Assembly: GCA_017516765.1 (NCBI GenBank)
Contig: JAFXBE010000016.1
Location: 1 to 64,000 of the forward strand
Source of the DNA: Clostridia bacterium
GTDB taxonomy: Bacteria; Bacillota; Clostridia; Christensenellales; Aristaeellaceae
Length of the DNA stretch: 64,000 nt
Direction: 5' to 3'
The notes under the pieces are model-generated. The model was not told where the DNA came from, searched no databases, and worked only from the letters and a program-made list of their open reading frames with translations. Below are positions 32,805 to 40,536 of the stretch, piece by piece; position 1 is the stretch's first letter, and each line of letters begins with the position of its first letter. Both the position numbers and the translations under genes were made by a program.

Positions 32805-33776
32805 ATGAAAATTTCGCAGAAATGGAAGCGGAAAGCCATTCAGATCGCCGCCTTCGGGCTCAACAACTGCCATGTGGGCAACTTCTTCCAAAAAGGCGGC
32901 GCAAAGCTGTACACCGGCAAGTGGAAGCAATTCTGCGCCCCGGGGCTGAACTGCTACTCCTGCCCCGCCGCCTCCCTGTCCTGCCCCATCGGTGCGCTGC
33001 AGGCGGTAAGCGGCTCCATGAAGCTGGACTTCAGCTTCTATGTGGTGGGCTTTCTGCTGGCGGTGGGCGTTGTGCTGGGCCGATGGGTCTGCGGCTTTCT
33101 GTGCCCCTTCGGGCTGATCCAAGAGCTGTTTGCCAAGATCCCCCTGCCGAAAAAGAAGCTGCGGCTGCCCCGATTTGCCAAGTACATCAAATACGGTGTG
33201 CTTGTGGTATTTGTGATTTTGATGCCGGTGCTGGTGACCAATGTGGTGGGCATGGGCGACCCGGCCTTCTGCCAGTACATCTGCCCGGCAGGCACGCTGG
33301 AGGGCGGCATCCCGCTGGTAAGCACCCGCCCGGAGCTGCAAAAGACCGTGGGGTGGCTGTTCGGCTGGAAGATGCTGGTGCTCGCTGCCACGGTGGTGGG
33401 CTGCGTGCTTGTCTACCGTTTCTTCTGCAAGACCCTGTGCCCGCTGGGGGCGATCTACGGTCTGCTGAACAAGGTGAGCTTCTACCGGCTGACGGTGGAT
33501 GAAGAAAAATGCATCCATTGTGGCAAATGCGCACAGGTCTGCGGCATGGATGTGGATCCGGTCAAGCACCCTCAATCGATGGAGTGCATCCGCTGCGGCG
33601 AGTGCGCCAAGGCATGCCCCACGGGAGCGATCCGGCTGGGGTTCGGGGTGTACCGGAGGAAGGAAGCACCCAAGGAGGCGGCACAGGCTGCCGGAGCTGC
33701 GCCTGTCCCGAAGATGGAGGGCGGCTGCGGCGGGCATTGTGCGCAGTGCGGGAAGTGCGGGACAAAGCGGGATTGA
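32805..33776 (+). CDS. Membrane 4Fe-4S binding protein (NapH/CcoG-like)
   Basis: A 323-residue membrane iron-sulfur protein. The N-terminal part has cysteine clusters (CAPGLNCYSCPAASLSCPIG) before the first membrane segment. Further membrane segments alternate with CGFLCPFG and CKTLCPLG, the C-x3-C-P motif typical of NapH-like proteins. Two ferredoxin clusters follow (CIHCGKCAQVC and CIRCGECAKACPTG), then a Cys-rich tail CGGHCAQCGKCG. It probably moves electrons across or along the membrane. The ATG lies 5 bp after the CD1871A stop. The cysteine-rich tail is an extra feature and may bind another metal. Confidence 0.87.
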   Translation: MKISQKWKRKAIQIAAFGLNNCHVGNFFQKGGAKLYTGKWKQFCAPGLNCYSCPAASLSCPIGALQAVSGSMKLDFSFYVVGFLLAVGVVLGRWVCGFLCPFGLIQELFAKIPLPKKKLRLPRFAKYIKYGVLVVFVILMPVLVTNVVGMGDPAFCQYICPAGTLEGGIPLVSTRPELQKTVGWLFGWKMLVLAATVVGCVLVYRFFCKTLCPLGAIYGLLNKVSFYRLTVDEEKCIHCGKCAQVCGMDVDPVKHPQSMECIRCGECAKACPTGAIRLGFGVYRRKEAPKEAAQAAGAAPVPKMEGGCGGHCAQCGKCGTKRD

Positions 33777-33826
33777 TGCCGAAACAAAGCCCTGCTGTAC
33801 ACAAGACAACACAAGGAGAATGCCTC

Positions 33827-34846
33827 ATGTTCTTACGCCGATACTGTTCTTTGTTTCTGGCATTTCTGGTATGCCTTGGCTGTGTGTCTTCCGCTTCGGC
33901 GGTTGCACTGCAAGCCATAGACGATGACCCCTATCTGCAATGCGCCAATGCCTACCTGATCCTGACGGGCAGCGTTGAGGGTTCGGCCGAAGAGGCGCTG
34001 GCGACCCTGCTGACCCACGCCGAAGCCGACTTCATTACCGCCCAGTGCATGCTGGGTACATTGTACGATTTCGGCGAGAGCGTGCCGCAGAGTGCAGAGG
34101 AAGCAGAAAAATGGCTGAAGCGGGCAGCGGACAGCGGTCACCCCATGGGGCTGTATTATCTGGGGCATCTGTATGCCAGAGGGGCTTCCACCCCCACAGA
34201 CTACGAAATCGCACTGCAGTTGTATCTGTCTGCCGCACAGATGGGCTATCCGCCGGCGCAGTTCGACGCAGGCAATCTGTATCTGGAGGGCAAGGGTACG
34301 GAAGCCTCGCTGACCGAAGCCTTGTACTGGTACGAAGCTGCCGCCGAGCAGGGCTACAGTGATGCGCAGGTGAATCTGGGCGTAGAGCTGTTGGAAAACC
34401 CGCTCTGCCTCGACCGGAAGAAGGCGCTGGAATGGTTCATGGCGGCTGCGGAGCAGGGGGATGCAAACGGACTGCACAATGTGGGCTACTGTTATTACAT
34501 GGGGTACGGCACAGAGCAGAGCTACACCCATGCAATGAAGTGGCTGCTTTCGGCTTCTGAGCTGGGGCATTGCGCCTCGGGGCTTTACATTGGTAATATG
34601 TACTACTTCGGCGAGGGCGTGCGGCAGGATCTTACCGAAGCCTTCAAGTGGTACAGCATCTCTGCGGAGCGCGGACTCCCAGAGGCGCAGCTGGTGCTCG
34701 GGGTGCTGTGTGAACACGGCATCGGCACGGAGCGGGATCCGGAGCAGGCTGCAAAATGGAATAAAGCCGCAAACGATCAGGGATACTACATCACATGGGA
34801 AAACACATGGGCTTATCTGAGCGAAGCCATGCATCTGGAAAAATAG
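33827..34846 (+). CDS. Exported Sel1-repeat (TPR-like) protein
   Basis: A 339-residue protein with a signal peptide (FLAFLVCLGCVSSASA); a cysteine in LGC could be a lipobox, but SASA also gives a signal peptidase I site. The rest is at least seven Sel1-like repeats of about 36 residues, each with the A-x2-LG-x2-Y-x-G and A-x2-W-x2-A-A-x-G pattern. Such solenoids bind other proteins. AAGGAG precedes the ATG, 50 bp after the 4Fe-4S gene, so it could be the last gene of the redox operon or independent. A strong terminator follows. Confidence 0.85.
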   Translation: MFLRRYCSLFLAFLVCLGCVSSASAVALQAIDDDPYLQCANAYLILTGSVEGSAEEALATLLTHAEADFITAQCMLGTLYDFGESVPQSAEEAEKWLKRAADSGHPMGLYYLGHLYARGASTPTDYEIALQLYLSAAQMGYPPAQFDAGNLYLEGKGTEASLTEALYWYEAAAEQGYSDAQVNLGVELLENPLCLDRKKALEWFMAAAEQGDANGLHNVGYCYYMGYGTEQSYTHAMKWLLSASELGHCASGLYIGNMYYFGEGVRQDLTEAFKWYSISAERGLPEAQLVLGVLCEHGIGTERDPEQAAKWNKAANDQGYYITWENTWAYLSEAMHLEK

Positions 34847-34854
34847 CACAGACA

Positions 34855-34894
34855 AAAGCCCTGCATGATGAATGCGCATCATGCAGGGCTTTAT
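34855..34894 (+). terminator. Terminator of the Sel1 gene
   Basis: Perfect 16-bp arms AAAGCCCTGCATGATG/CATCATGCAGGGCTTT with a 6-base loop and a following T-rich stretch. Confidence 0.85.
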
Positions 34895-34904
34895 TACATT
34901 TCCA

Positions 34905-35030
34905 TCATCCCCCACCCTGCGCCCGTGAAACGGGCGCAAACGCGGGATTCCAAAGGGCCTCAGGCCCTTTGGCGGGTTCAAGGGCAGAGCCCTTGCCCCG
35001 GGCGTGGGAGGCAGCGCCTCCCACCGTCTC
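34905..35030 (-). repeat. Interspersed repeat family A, copy 2
   Basis: Minus strand: GGGAGGCGCTGCCTCCC, GGGCAAGGGCTCTGCCC, CCAAAGGGCCTGAGGCCCTTTGG with AATCCCGC, then GCGCCCGTTTCACGGGCGC. The order and spacing follow copy 1, with one extra stem. It lies between the ends of two convergent genes. Confidence 0.7.
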
Positions 35031-35038
35031 TCCCCCCG

Positions 35039-36118
35039 TTACTTGAGTCGCACCGCCTTCTCCTGCGCCGTGAGGCACAGTTCGGCGGCTTTGAAGCAAT
35101 GGTGCTGGGTCATGGCGATCTCGGTGCGGTTGAGGCAGTCCAGGATCAGCTCGCCGAAGAAGGGGCAGCCGATGCCGTCGGCGTTGTAGTACTTCTCCTG
35201 CTGCTGGTTGACCAGAAATACGTGGTCGCCGCCTTCCATATCGGTGGTGATGTTGACGTATTTGCGCAGCTCGATGTAGCCCTTGGTGCCGATGATCAGG
35301 GTGCGGCCGTCGCCCCAGGTGCGCAGCCCGTCGGGGGTGAACCAGTCCACACGGAAATAGTTGGTGGTGCCTTTTGCGCCCACGATGTTGCAGTCGCCGA
35401 AATCCTCCAGCTCGGGATGATCGGGGTTGGCGTAGTTGGCGATACGGCTGTAGGTGACCTCCGCTTCTTCCTCGCCGGTAAAGTACATGTACTGCTCGAT
35501 CTGGTGACTGCCGATATCGCACAGGATGCCGCCGTACTTCTCCCGTTCGAAGAACCAGGCGGGGCGGGCATGCGCCATGAGCCGGTGGGGACCGAAGCCT
35601 TCCACGTGCACCACTTCGCCGATCTCGCCGGCGGCGATCATCTGCCCGGCAAGGGTGGCAGCCTGGCAATGGATGCGCTCGCCGTAGTAACACATATACT
35701 TGCGCCCGGTGGCCTTGACCATTTCCCGGGCGGCGTTGAGCTGCGCCATGGTGGTGAAGGGGGCTTTGTCGGTAAAGTAATCCTTGCCCGCGCCCAGCAC
35801 CCGCAGACCGAAGGGGCCGCGCTCGCTGGTGATGTGGGCACCGGCGATGAGATGGGTATCCCGGTCCAGCAGCACCTGCTCTTCGGTAAGGGCGACCTGC
35901 ACTTGCGGGTAGGTCTTGACAAAGTTGGCCACCTTGTTGGGGTCGGGATCGTAGACATACTTGAGGGTGCCACCCGCCTCAAGAAGGGCGTTGGTCATGC
36001 CGTAGATATGGCCGTGATCCAGATGGGCAGCGGAGAAAATGAACTCGCCCGGCTTTACCACAGGGGCGGGCTTGCCCTTGGGGGCATAGGTCATGCCGTT
36101 GGAAGCGTCAACTTTCAT
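35039..36118 (-). CDS. Gfo/Idh/MocA-family oxidoreductase
   Basis: A 359-residue NAD(P)-dependent dehydrogenase-like protein. The N-terminal Rossmann part (FSAAHLDHGHIYGMTNALLEAGGTLKYVYDPDPNKVANF) is divergent: the usual GxGxxG is not obvious. EKAPFTT-like DKAPFTTMAQL and the C-terminal sheet domain (GGILCDIGSHQIEQYMYF, a metal- or substrate-facing histidine region) follow. AAGGAGG precedes the ATG. It is the second gene of a pair with 36131-37282 (12-bp gap). Such enzymes oxidise or epimerise sugars, inositols or glycosides; the specific substrate is unknown. Confidence 0.85.
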   Translation of the reverse strand: MKVDASNGMTYAPKGKPAPVVKPGEFIFSAAHLDHGHIYGMTNALLEAGGTLKYVYDPDPNKVANFVKTYPQVQVALTEEQVLLDRDTHLIAGAHITSERGPFGLRVLGAGKDYFTDKAPFTTMAQLNAAREMVKATGRKYMCYYGERIHCQAATLAGQMIAAGEIGEVVHVEGFGPHRLMAHARPAWFFEREKYGGILCDIGSHQIEQYMYFTGEEEAEVTYSRIANYANPDHPELEDFGDCNIVGAKGTTNYFRVDWFTPDGLRTWGDGRTLIIGTKGYIELRKYVNITTDMEGGDHVFLVNQQQEKYYNADGIGCPFFGELILDCLNRTEIAMTQHHCFKAAELCLTAQEKAVRLK

Positions 36119-36130
36119 GGGGTTGCCTCC

Positions 36131-37282
36131 TTACTTTTTGTAGGTGCTGCCGAGGGTGATCTCGCCGCCCAGATCGGCGGCAGAGGTGGTTTTCTCGTAG
36201 AAATGGGGTACATTTTTCATAATGCCCTCCACGGTGTAGAAGGGATCGTCCTTGCTGAGGGGCAAAGACACGGTCTGCCCCACGGAGCCGGACTTGAAAA
36301 TGGCGGTGATCAGCTCGATGGTGCGCCGCCCGTCCTCGCCGCCGATGGCTACATCGCAGCCGGTCTCGATGGCGGTGAGCACGTTTTCCAGCTGCCCGTC
36401 ATGCCCTTCCCACTTTACTTCGGGCAAAGCGTTGGCATAGTCGGCGATCTGCTTCTCCAGCTCTTCGTTGCGCCGGGGGAAGCCGTTGCCCATGGATTCG
36501 GAAGCGTAGCAGGCAAAGGGTGCGGCGATCTTGGCCTTCTCGCACTGGAAGACCAGCTGCTGCTCCTCGCCGTGGTGCACCACAGAGGCGGTCAGCTGGG
36601 CAAGGGCTCCGGGATACTGGAGAATGCTGGCGGAAAGATCCTCCACCTCGGCATTGTCGTGGGCTACATTGGCAAGGATGCTGCTCACCTTCTCGGGCAG
36701 ACCCATCATCCACGCCAGCATATCGATATGGTGCACGGCATGGTTGAGGGTGCAGCCGCCACCCTCTTTTTCCCACGTGCCGCGCCACCACAGGTCGTAG
36801 TAACAATGGCCGCGCCACCAGAAGCTGTCCACCTGGGCGGAGCGCACCGGACCTGCCAGACCGCTGTCCAGCAGGGCCTTCAGGTTGGCGATGGGCTGAC
36901 GGAAACGGTTCTGGGCAATGATGGAGAGCTTTTTGCCGCTCTCGTCCCGGGCGCGGAGCATGGCATCGCATTCCTCAAGGGAAGCCGCCATGGGCTTTTC
37001 GCACACCACGTTCTTGCCCGAACGCAGGCAGTTGATGCTGATGGAGGCATGCACGTAGGGAGGGGTGCATACATCCACCAGATCGATATCCTCCCTGGGA
37101 AGGATCTTCAGGTGGTCGTCGTACACATCCGCTTCCAGCCCGTAGCGTTCTTTCATGTGCTGCGCCTTCTCGGGTACGATATCCACCAATGCGACAATCC
37201 TGCACCGGTCGGGGAACTTGAGGTATGCCTGCACATGGGCATTGGAAATGCTGCCTGTGCCTACGATTGCAACACGGATCAT
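36131..37282 (-). CDS. Gfo/Idh/MocA-family oxidoreductase
   Basis: A 383-residue dehydrogenase with a clear Rossmann start, IRVAIVGTGSISNAHVQAYL, then DLVDVCTPPYVHASI, the EKPMAASLEECD block with the conserved lysine, and GGCTLNHAVHHIDMLAWMMG in the C-terminal domain. The ATG at 37282 follows GGAGGTGC; the longer ORF is in the promoter region. It is first in a two-gene operon with another family member and lies beside an AraC gene and the fourth transporter, so the pair likely modifies the imported sugar. Confidence 0.9.
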   Translation of the reverse strand: MIRVAIVGTGSISNAHVQAYLKFPDRCRIVALVDIVPEKAQHMKERYGLEADVYDDHLKILPREDIDLVDVCTPPYVHASISINCLRSGKNVVCEKPMAASLEECDAMLRARDESGKKLSIIAQNRFRQPIANLKALLDSGLAGPVRSAQVDSFWWRGHCYYDLWWRGTWEKEGGGCTLNHAVHHIDMLAWMMGLPEKVSSILANVAHDNAEVEDLSASILQYPGALAQLTASVVHHGEEQQLVFQCEKAKIAAPFACYASESMGNGFPRRNEELEKQIADYANALPEVKWEGHDGQLENVLTAIETGCDVAIGGEDGRRTIELITAIFKSGSVGQTVSLPLSKDDPFYTVEGIMKNVPHFYEKTTSAADLGGEITLGSTYKK

Positions 37283-37420
37283 TGGGTTTGCACCTCCATT
37301 TGGTTGTACGGTTTCGTTAGGGGTATGATACGCCCGCACAAGCCCTGCGGGCTATGGAATACCTGCAACAAATTATGCAGATACTGCACAAACGTTTTCC
37401 CAAACCATGCGGTGTGCTGC

Positions 37421-38317
37421 TCAGTCTGTGCGTTTCGGGTCCTTCTGGGCATCCTTGCTGCGCTTGCGGTAGGCCGAAGGCGACATACCCGCCATCTTGG
37501 AAAACACCCGCAGGAAATTGGAATAATCATTGAAGCCGCAGCGGTACGCCACTTCCCCCAGGGGAATGGCTTCGCTGATCATGGCCTTTGCCATCTGCAC
37601 CCGGCGGTGCAATACGTAATCGTATACGCTGCGCCCGGTATAGCGTACAAACTCGTGGCTCAGAAAGCTGACGCTTACGCCGAACTGGTGGGCAAGGGCT
37701 TCCAGCTTCATCTGCTGGGTGTAGTTTTCATTAATATAGGAAAGGATCTCGTGCATTACCTCGTTGACCACGATGGGCTCGGTGGTGGTCTTGGCGTGCT
37801 TCATGTTGCGGCACACCACAGAGAGGAAATTGAGCATGCGCACATGGTTGGCAAAGCGGGTGGTGGAAGAGGTGGTGTGCAGATCCTGCGCGATCTGGCT
37901 GATGTATTCCTTACAGGCCAGTGCATCCTCGTGGGGCAATTGGAAATGGCACTGCCCGTTCTGGATGTACTTGTTGAGGAAGTTTTCCAGATCCAGCACA
38001 CCCGCGCCGCAGGTTTTGAGCATGGTGGGGGTAATGTAGAGGAAGGCGCGCTCGTAATCCATGGGCGCGCTTTCGCCGATAAGCCCGTGCATGCAAAAAG
38101 GCGGCACAACCACCAGCTGGTCGGCATCCAGGGGATAGACATTGTTGTCTACGCAGTAGAACTTTGCGCCTTTGTAGTGGATGTACAGCTCGTAAAAATC
38201 GTGGCAGTGCAAGCCGTACAGCCCCCAGGCTTCGTCGTGGCGGTAGCAGGCATCATAATCGTGGCGCTCGTTGTTCATCCCTTCGAAGGATGCGGCGGAA
38301 CGGATGGCAGGGTTCAT
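37421..38317 (-). CDS. AraC-family transcriptional regulator
   Basis: A 298-residue regulator with an N-terminal cupin (LHCHDFYELYIHYKG, LDADQLVVVPPFCMHGLIG) and C-terminal double helix-turn-helix (LEALAHQFGVSVSFLSHEFVRYTG and PLGEVAYRCGFNDYSNFLRVFSKMAGMSPSAYRKR). CAGGAGGAG precedes the ATG. It is divergent from the 38622-42132 transporter and directly upstream of the oxidoreductase pair. Repeated GATATGCATA and TGCA-containing motifs on both sides are candidate sites. Confidence 0.9.
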   Translation of the reverse strand: MNPAIRSAASFEGMNNERHDYDACYRHDEAWGLYGLHCHDFYELYIHYKGAKFYCVDNNVYPLDADQLVVVPPFCMHGLIGESAPMDYERAFLYITPTMLKTCGAGVLDLENFLNKYIQNGQCHFQLPHEDALACKEYISQIAQDLHTTSSTTRFANHVRMLNFLSVVCRNMKHAKTTTEPIVVNEVMHEILSYINENYTQQMKLEALAHQFGVSVSFLSHEFVRYTGRSVYDYVLHRRVQMAKAMISEAIPLGEVAYRCGFNDYSNFLRVFSKMAGMSPSAYRKRSKDAQKDPKRTD

Positions 38318-38621
38318 GGATACTCCTCCTGTATGGCTGTGGGGGGTGCAAAACGAACTTGATATGCATATATTTTAACACAAAAGCGAATTTTTCCTAT
38401 CATTTTGTTCAAACGTGCAGCATTTGCATAGATGCAGACAGTATTTGCACAATTGATTAACGGGGTTACGAAACTTTCTTTCACAATGCAGGATATGCAT
38501 ACATCCAAGCAGAATAAACGTGGAAAAGGTGCATTGGGGAAACGTATAATGAAAGCAGCAACGAATGGAAGAAACGGTCGTATTTCGGCCTTATTTCCCA
38601 TACCACAAAGGAGGTAGCACA
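38318..38621. other. Divergent regulatory region with repeated ATGCAT motifs
   Basis: AT-rich gene-free region. GATATGCATA occurs twice (38361-38370 and 38492-38501), with GCATTTGCATAGATGCAGA between (38410-38438). A perfect TATAAT for the transporter operon lies at 38545-38550, without a good -35, so activation by the AraC protein bound at the ATGCAT repeats is likely. Confidence 0.55.
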
Positions 38622-39551
38622 ATGACCACCGCAACCAAGCCCCGCCGCAAGACCGGCTGGCTGAAGCGCGACTGGCGGCTGTATCTGATGCTGCTGATTC
38701 CCGTTGTCTGGTACCTGTTGTTCTGCTACAAGCCCATGGCAGGCGTAGTGATCGCCTTCCAGAAATACAGCATGGTAAAAGGCATGTGGGGCAGCAAATT
38801 CGTAGGCTGGAAAAACTTCGAATTTGTTATGAAGCAGCGCGACTTCCTTCCCGCCCTGCAGAACACCCTGTACCTGAACCTGCTGGGGCTGATCGTAGGC
38901 TTCCCCGTACCGGTGGTGCTGGCGATCATGCTCAACGAGATCCGCTCCAGGGGCGTTAAGCGGGTAAGCCAGACGCTGCTGTACCTGCCCCACTTCCTGA
39001 GCTGGATCATCATCGGCGGTATGATGCTGAAGATCTTCGCCCCCACCACCGGCGTGGTGAACGCCACCCTGCTGCGCTGGGGCTGGATCGATCAAAACAT
39101 CCCATTCCTGACAGACGGCGTTGCCTGGCAATGGACATACACGCTGATCGGCGTATGGCAGAACATGGGCTGGGGTACGATCCTCTACCTTTCCGCCATT
39201 ACGGGCATCAACATGGAGCTGTTCGAGGCCGCCAAAATCGACGGCGCCAACAAGCTGCAGCAGATCTGGCACGTTACGCTGCCGGGCATCCGCTCCACCA
39301 TCGTGGTGCTGCTGATCCTGAACATCGGCCAGATGATGAACATCAGCTTCGACCGCCCCTACATTCTGGGCAACACGCTGGTGCAGGACTACTGCGACGT
39401 GCTTTCCACCTACGTGTACCGCACGGGCATTACCAATGCCAAGTTCGACCGCGCCACCGCCATCGGTCTGTTCCAGTCCGTGGTCGGCTTCATCATGATC
39501 ACCGCAGCCAACTTTGTTACCAAGCGGCTGGGTGAAGACGGTATCTGGTAA
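38622..39551 (+). CDS. Sugar ABC transporter permease, LplB type
   Basis: A 309-residue permease with six hydrophobic segments, N-terminal KRDWRLYLMLLIPVVWYLLFCYKPMAG and coupling loop FEAAKIDGANKLQQIWHVTLP. The ATG at 38622 follows AAAGGAGGTAG. It is the first gene of the fourth transporter operon, divergent from the AraC gene at 37421. Confidence 0.93.
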   Translation: MTTATKPRRKTGWLKRDWRLYLMLLIPVVWYLLFCYKPMAGVVIAFQKYSMVKGMWGSKFVGWKNFEFVMKQRDFLPALQNTLYLNLLGLIVGFPVPVVLAIMLNEIRSRGVKRVSQTLLYLPHFLSWIIIGGMMLKIFAPTTGVVNATLLRWGWIDQNIPFLTDGVAWQWTYTLIGVWQNMGWGTILYLSAITGINMELFEAAKIDGANKLQQIWHVTLPGIRSTIVVLLILNIGQMMNISFDRPYILGNTLVQDYCDVLSTYVYRTGITNAKFDRATAIGLFQSVVGFIMITAANFVTKRLGEDGIW

Positions 39552-39569
39552 GAAAGGAGGAGAACGCAA

Positions 39570-40478
39570 ATGACGACGGTTCCTGCCTCTGTACAGATGC
39601 ACAAGCCAAAATCCAAATGGACGCCCGGTCAGATTATTCTGGTAGCGATCATCTTCGTGTTCGTGCTTACCTGCGTACTGCCCTTCCTGAACGTGATCGC
39701 CATCTCCTTCAGCTCCAAGTCTGCCATCCTGCGCGGCGACGTCTCCTTCTGGCCGGTCGAGTTCGAAACCAAGGCCTACGACATCATCTTCTCCGACAAG
39801 ACCATGATCGACTGCCTGTTCTACACCATCAAGCTGACGATCATCTACACCGCTCTTGCCATGGTGCTGACCATTCTGATGGCTTACCCCCTTACCAAGA
39901 AACGCCTGAAGGGGCGCAAGTTCTTCAACCTGCTGGCCCTGTTCACCATGTACTTCTCCGGCGGCACCATCCCGATCTACCTGAACGTGCGCGACTTCGG
40001 CATGCTGGACACCATGTGGTCGCTGATCATTCCCGGTCTGCTTTCCACATACAACATGATCATTATGAAGAGCTTCTTCTCCTCCCTGCCCAACGAGCTG
40101 GAGGAAGCCGCCACCATCGACGGCGCAAACGACTTCCAGATCCTGCTGCAGGTCTATCTGCCGCTGTCGCTGGCATCCATCGCCACGCTGACGCTGTTCT
40201 ACGCCGTTGGCAAATGGAACAGCTTCGCCGATGCCAAGTACTACATCCAGACCAAGGCGCTGCAGCCTTTGCAGCTGCGGCTGTACAACATCATCAAGGG
40301 TTCTACCGCTGTTGATGTTACCGCCATCGAGGGCAATGCCAACAGCAATGCCCAGAACGTTTCCGAATCCATAGAATCGGCAACCATCATCTTCGCCACC
40401 CTGCCGATCCTTGTGGTATACCCCTTCGTGCAGCGCTACTTCGTAAGCGGCGTTACCATCGGCGCTGTGAAGGGCTGA
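39570..40478 (+). CDS. Sugar ABC transporter permease, LplC type
   Basis: A 302-residue permease with six hydrophobic segments, coupling loop EEAATIDGANDFQILLQVYLP and ending QRYFVSGVTIGAVKG. AAAGGAGGAG precedes the ATG, 18 bp after the preceding gene. It closely parallels the 8527-9450 permease (for example WNAYADAKYYITKKALQPLQ versus WNSFADAKYYIQTKALQPLQ), suggesting the two systems are paralogues. Confidence 0.93.
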   Translation: MTTVPASVQMHKPKSKWTPGQIILVAIIFVFVLTCVLPFLNVIAISFSSKSAILRGDVSFWPVEFETKAYDIIFSDKTMIDCLFYTIKLTIIYTALAMVLTILMAYPLTKKRLKGRKFFNLLALFTMYFSGGTIPIYLNVRDFGMLDTMWSLIIPGLLSTYNMIIMKSFFSSLPNELEEAATIDGANDFQILLQVYLPLSLASIATLTLFYAVGKWNSFADAKYYIQTKALQPLQLRLYNIIKGSTAVDVTAIEGNANSNAQNVSESIESATIIFATLPILVVYPFVQRYFVSGVTIGAVKG

Positions 40479-40536
40479 TCCCCCCGGTACCAATACCGCC
40501 CGTGTGCGGTAAATAATAAAGAGGAGTTGGACCCAC

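Noticed and set aside
34865-38362. 1165-codon + strand frame across two oxidoreductases and an AraC gene
   Set aside because: It covers three well-supported minus-strand genes and the repeat at 34905-35030, and its translation resembles no protein.
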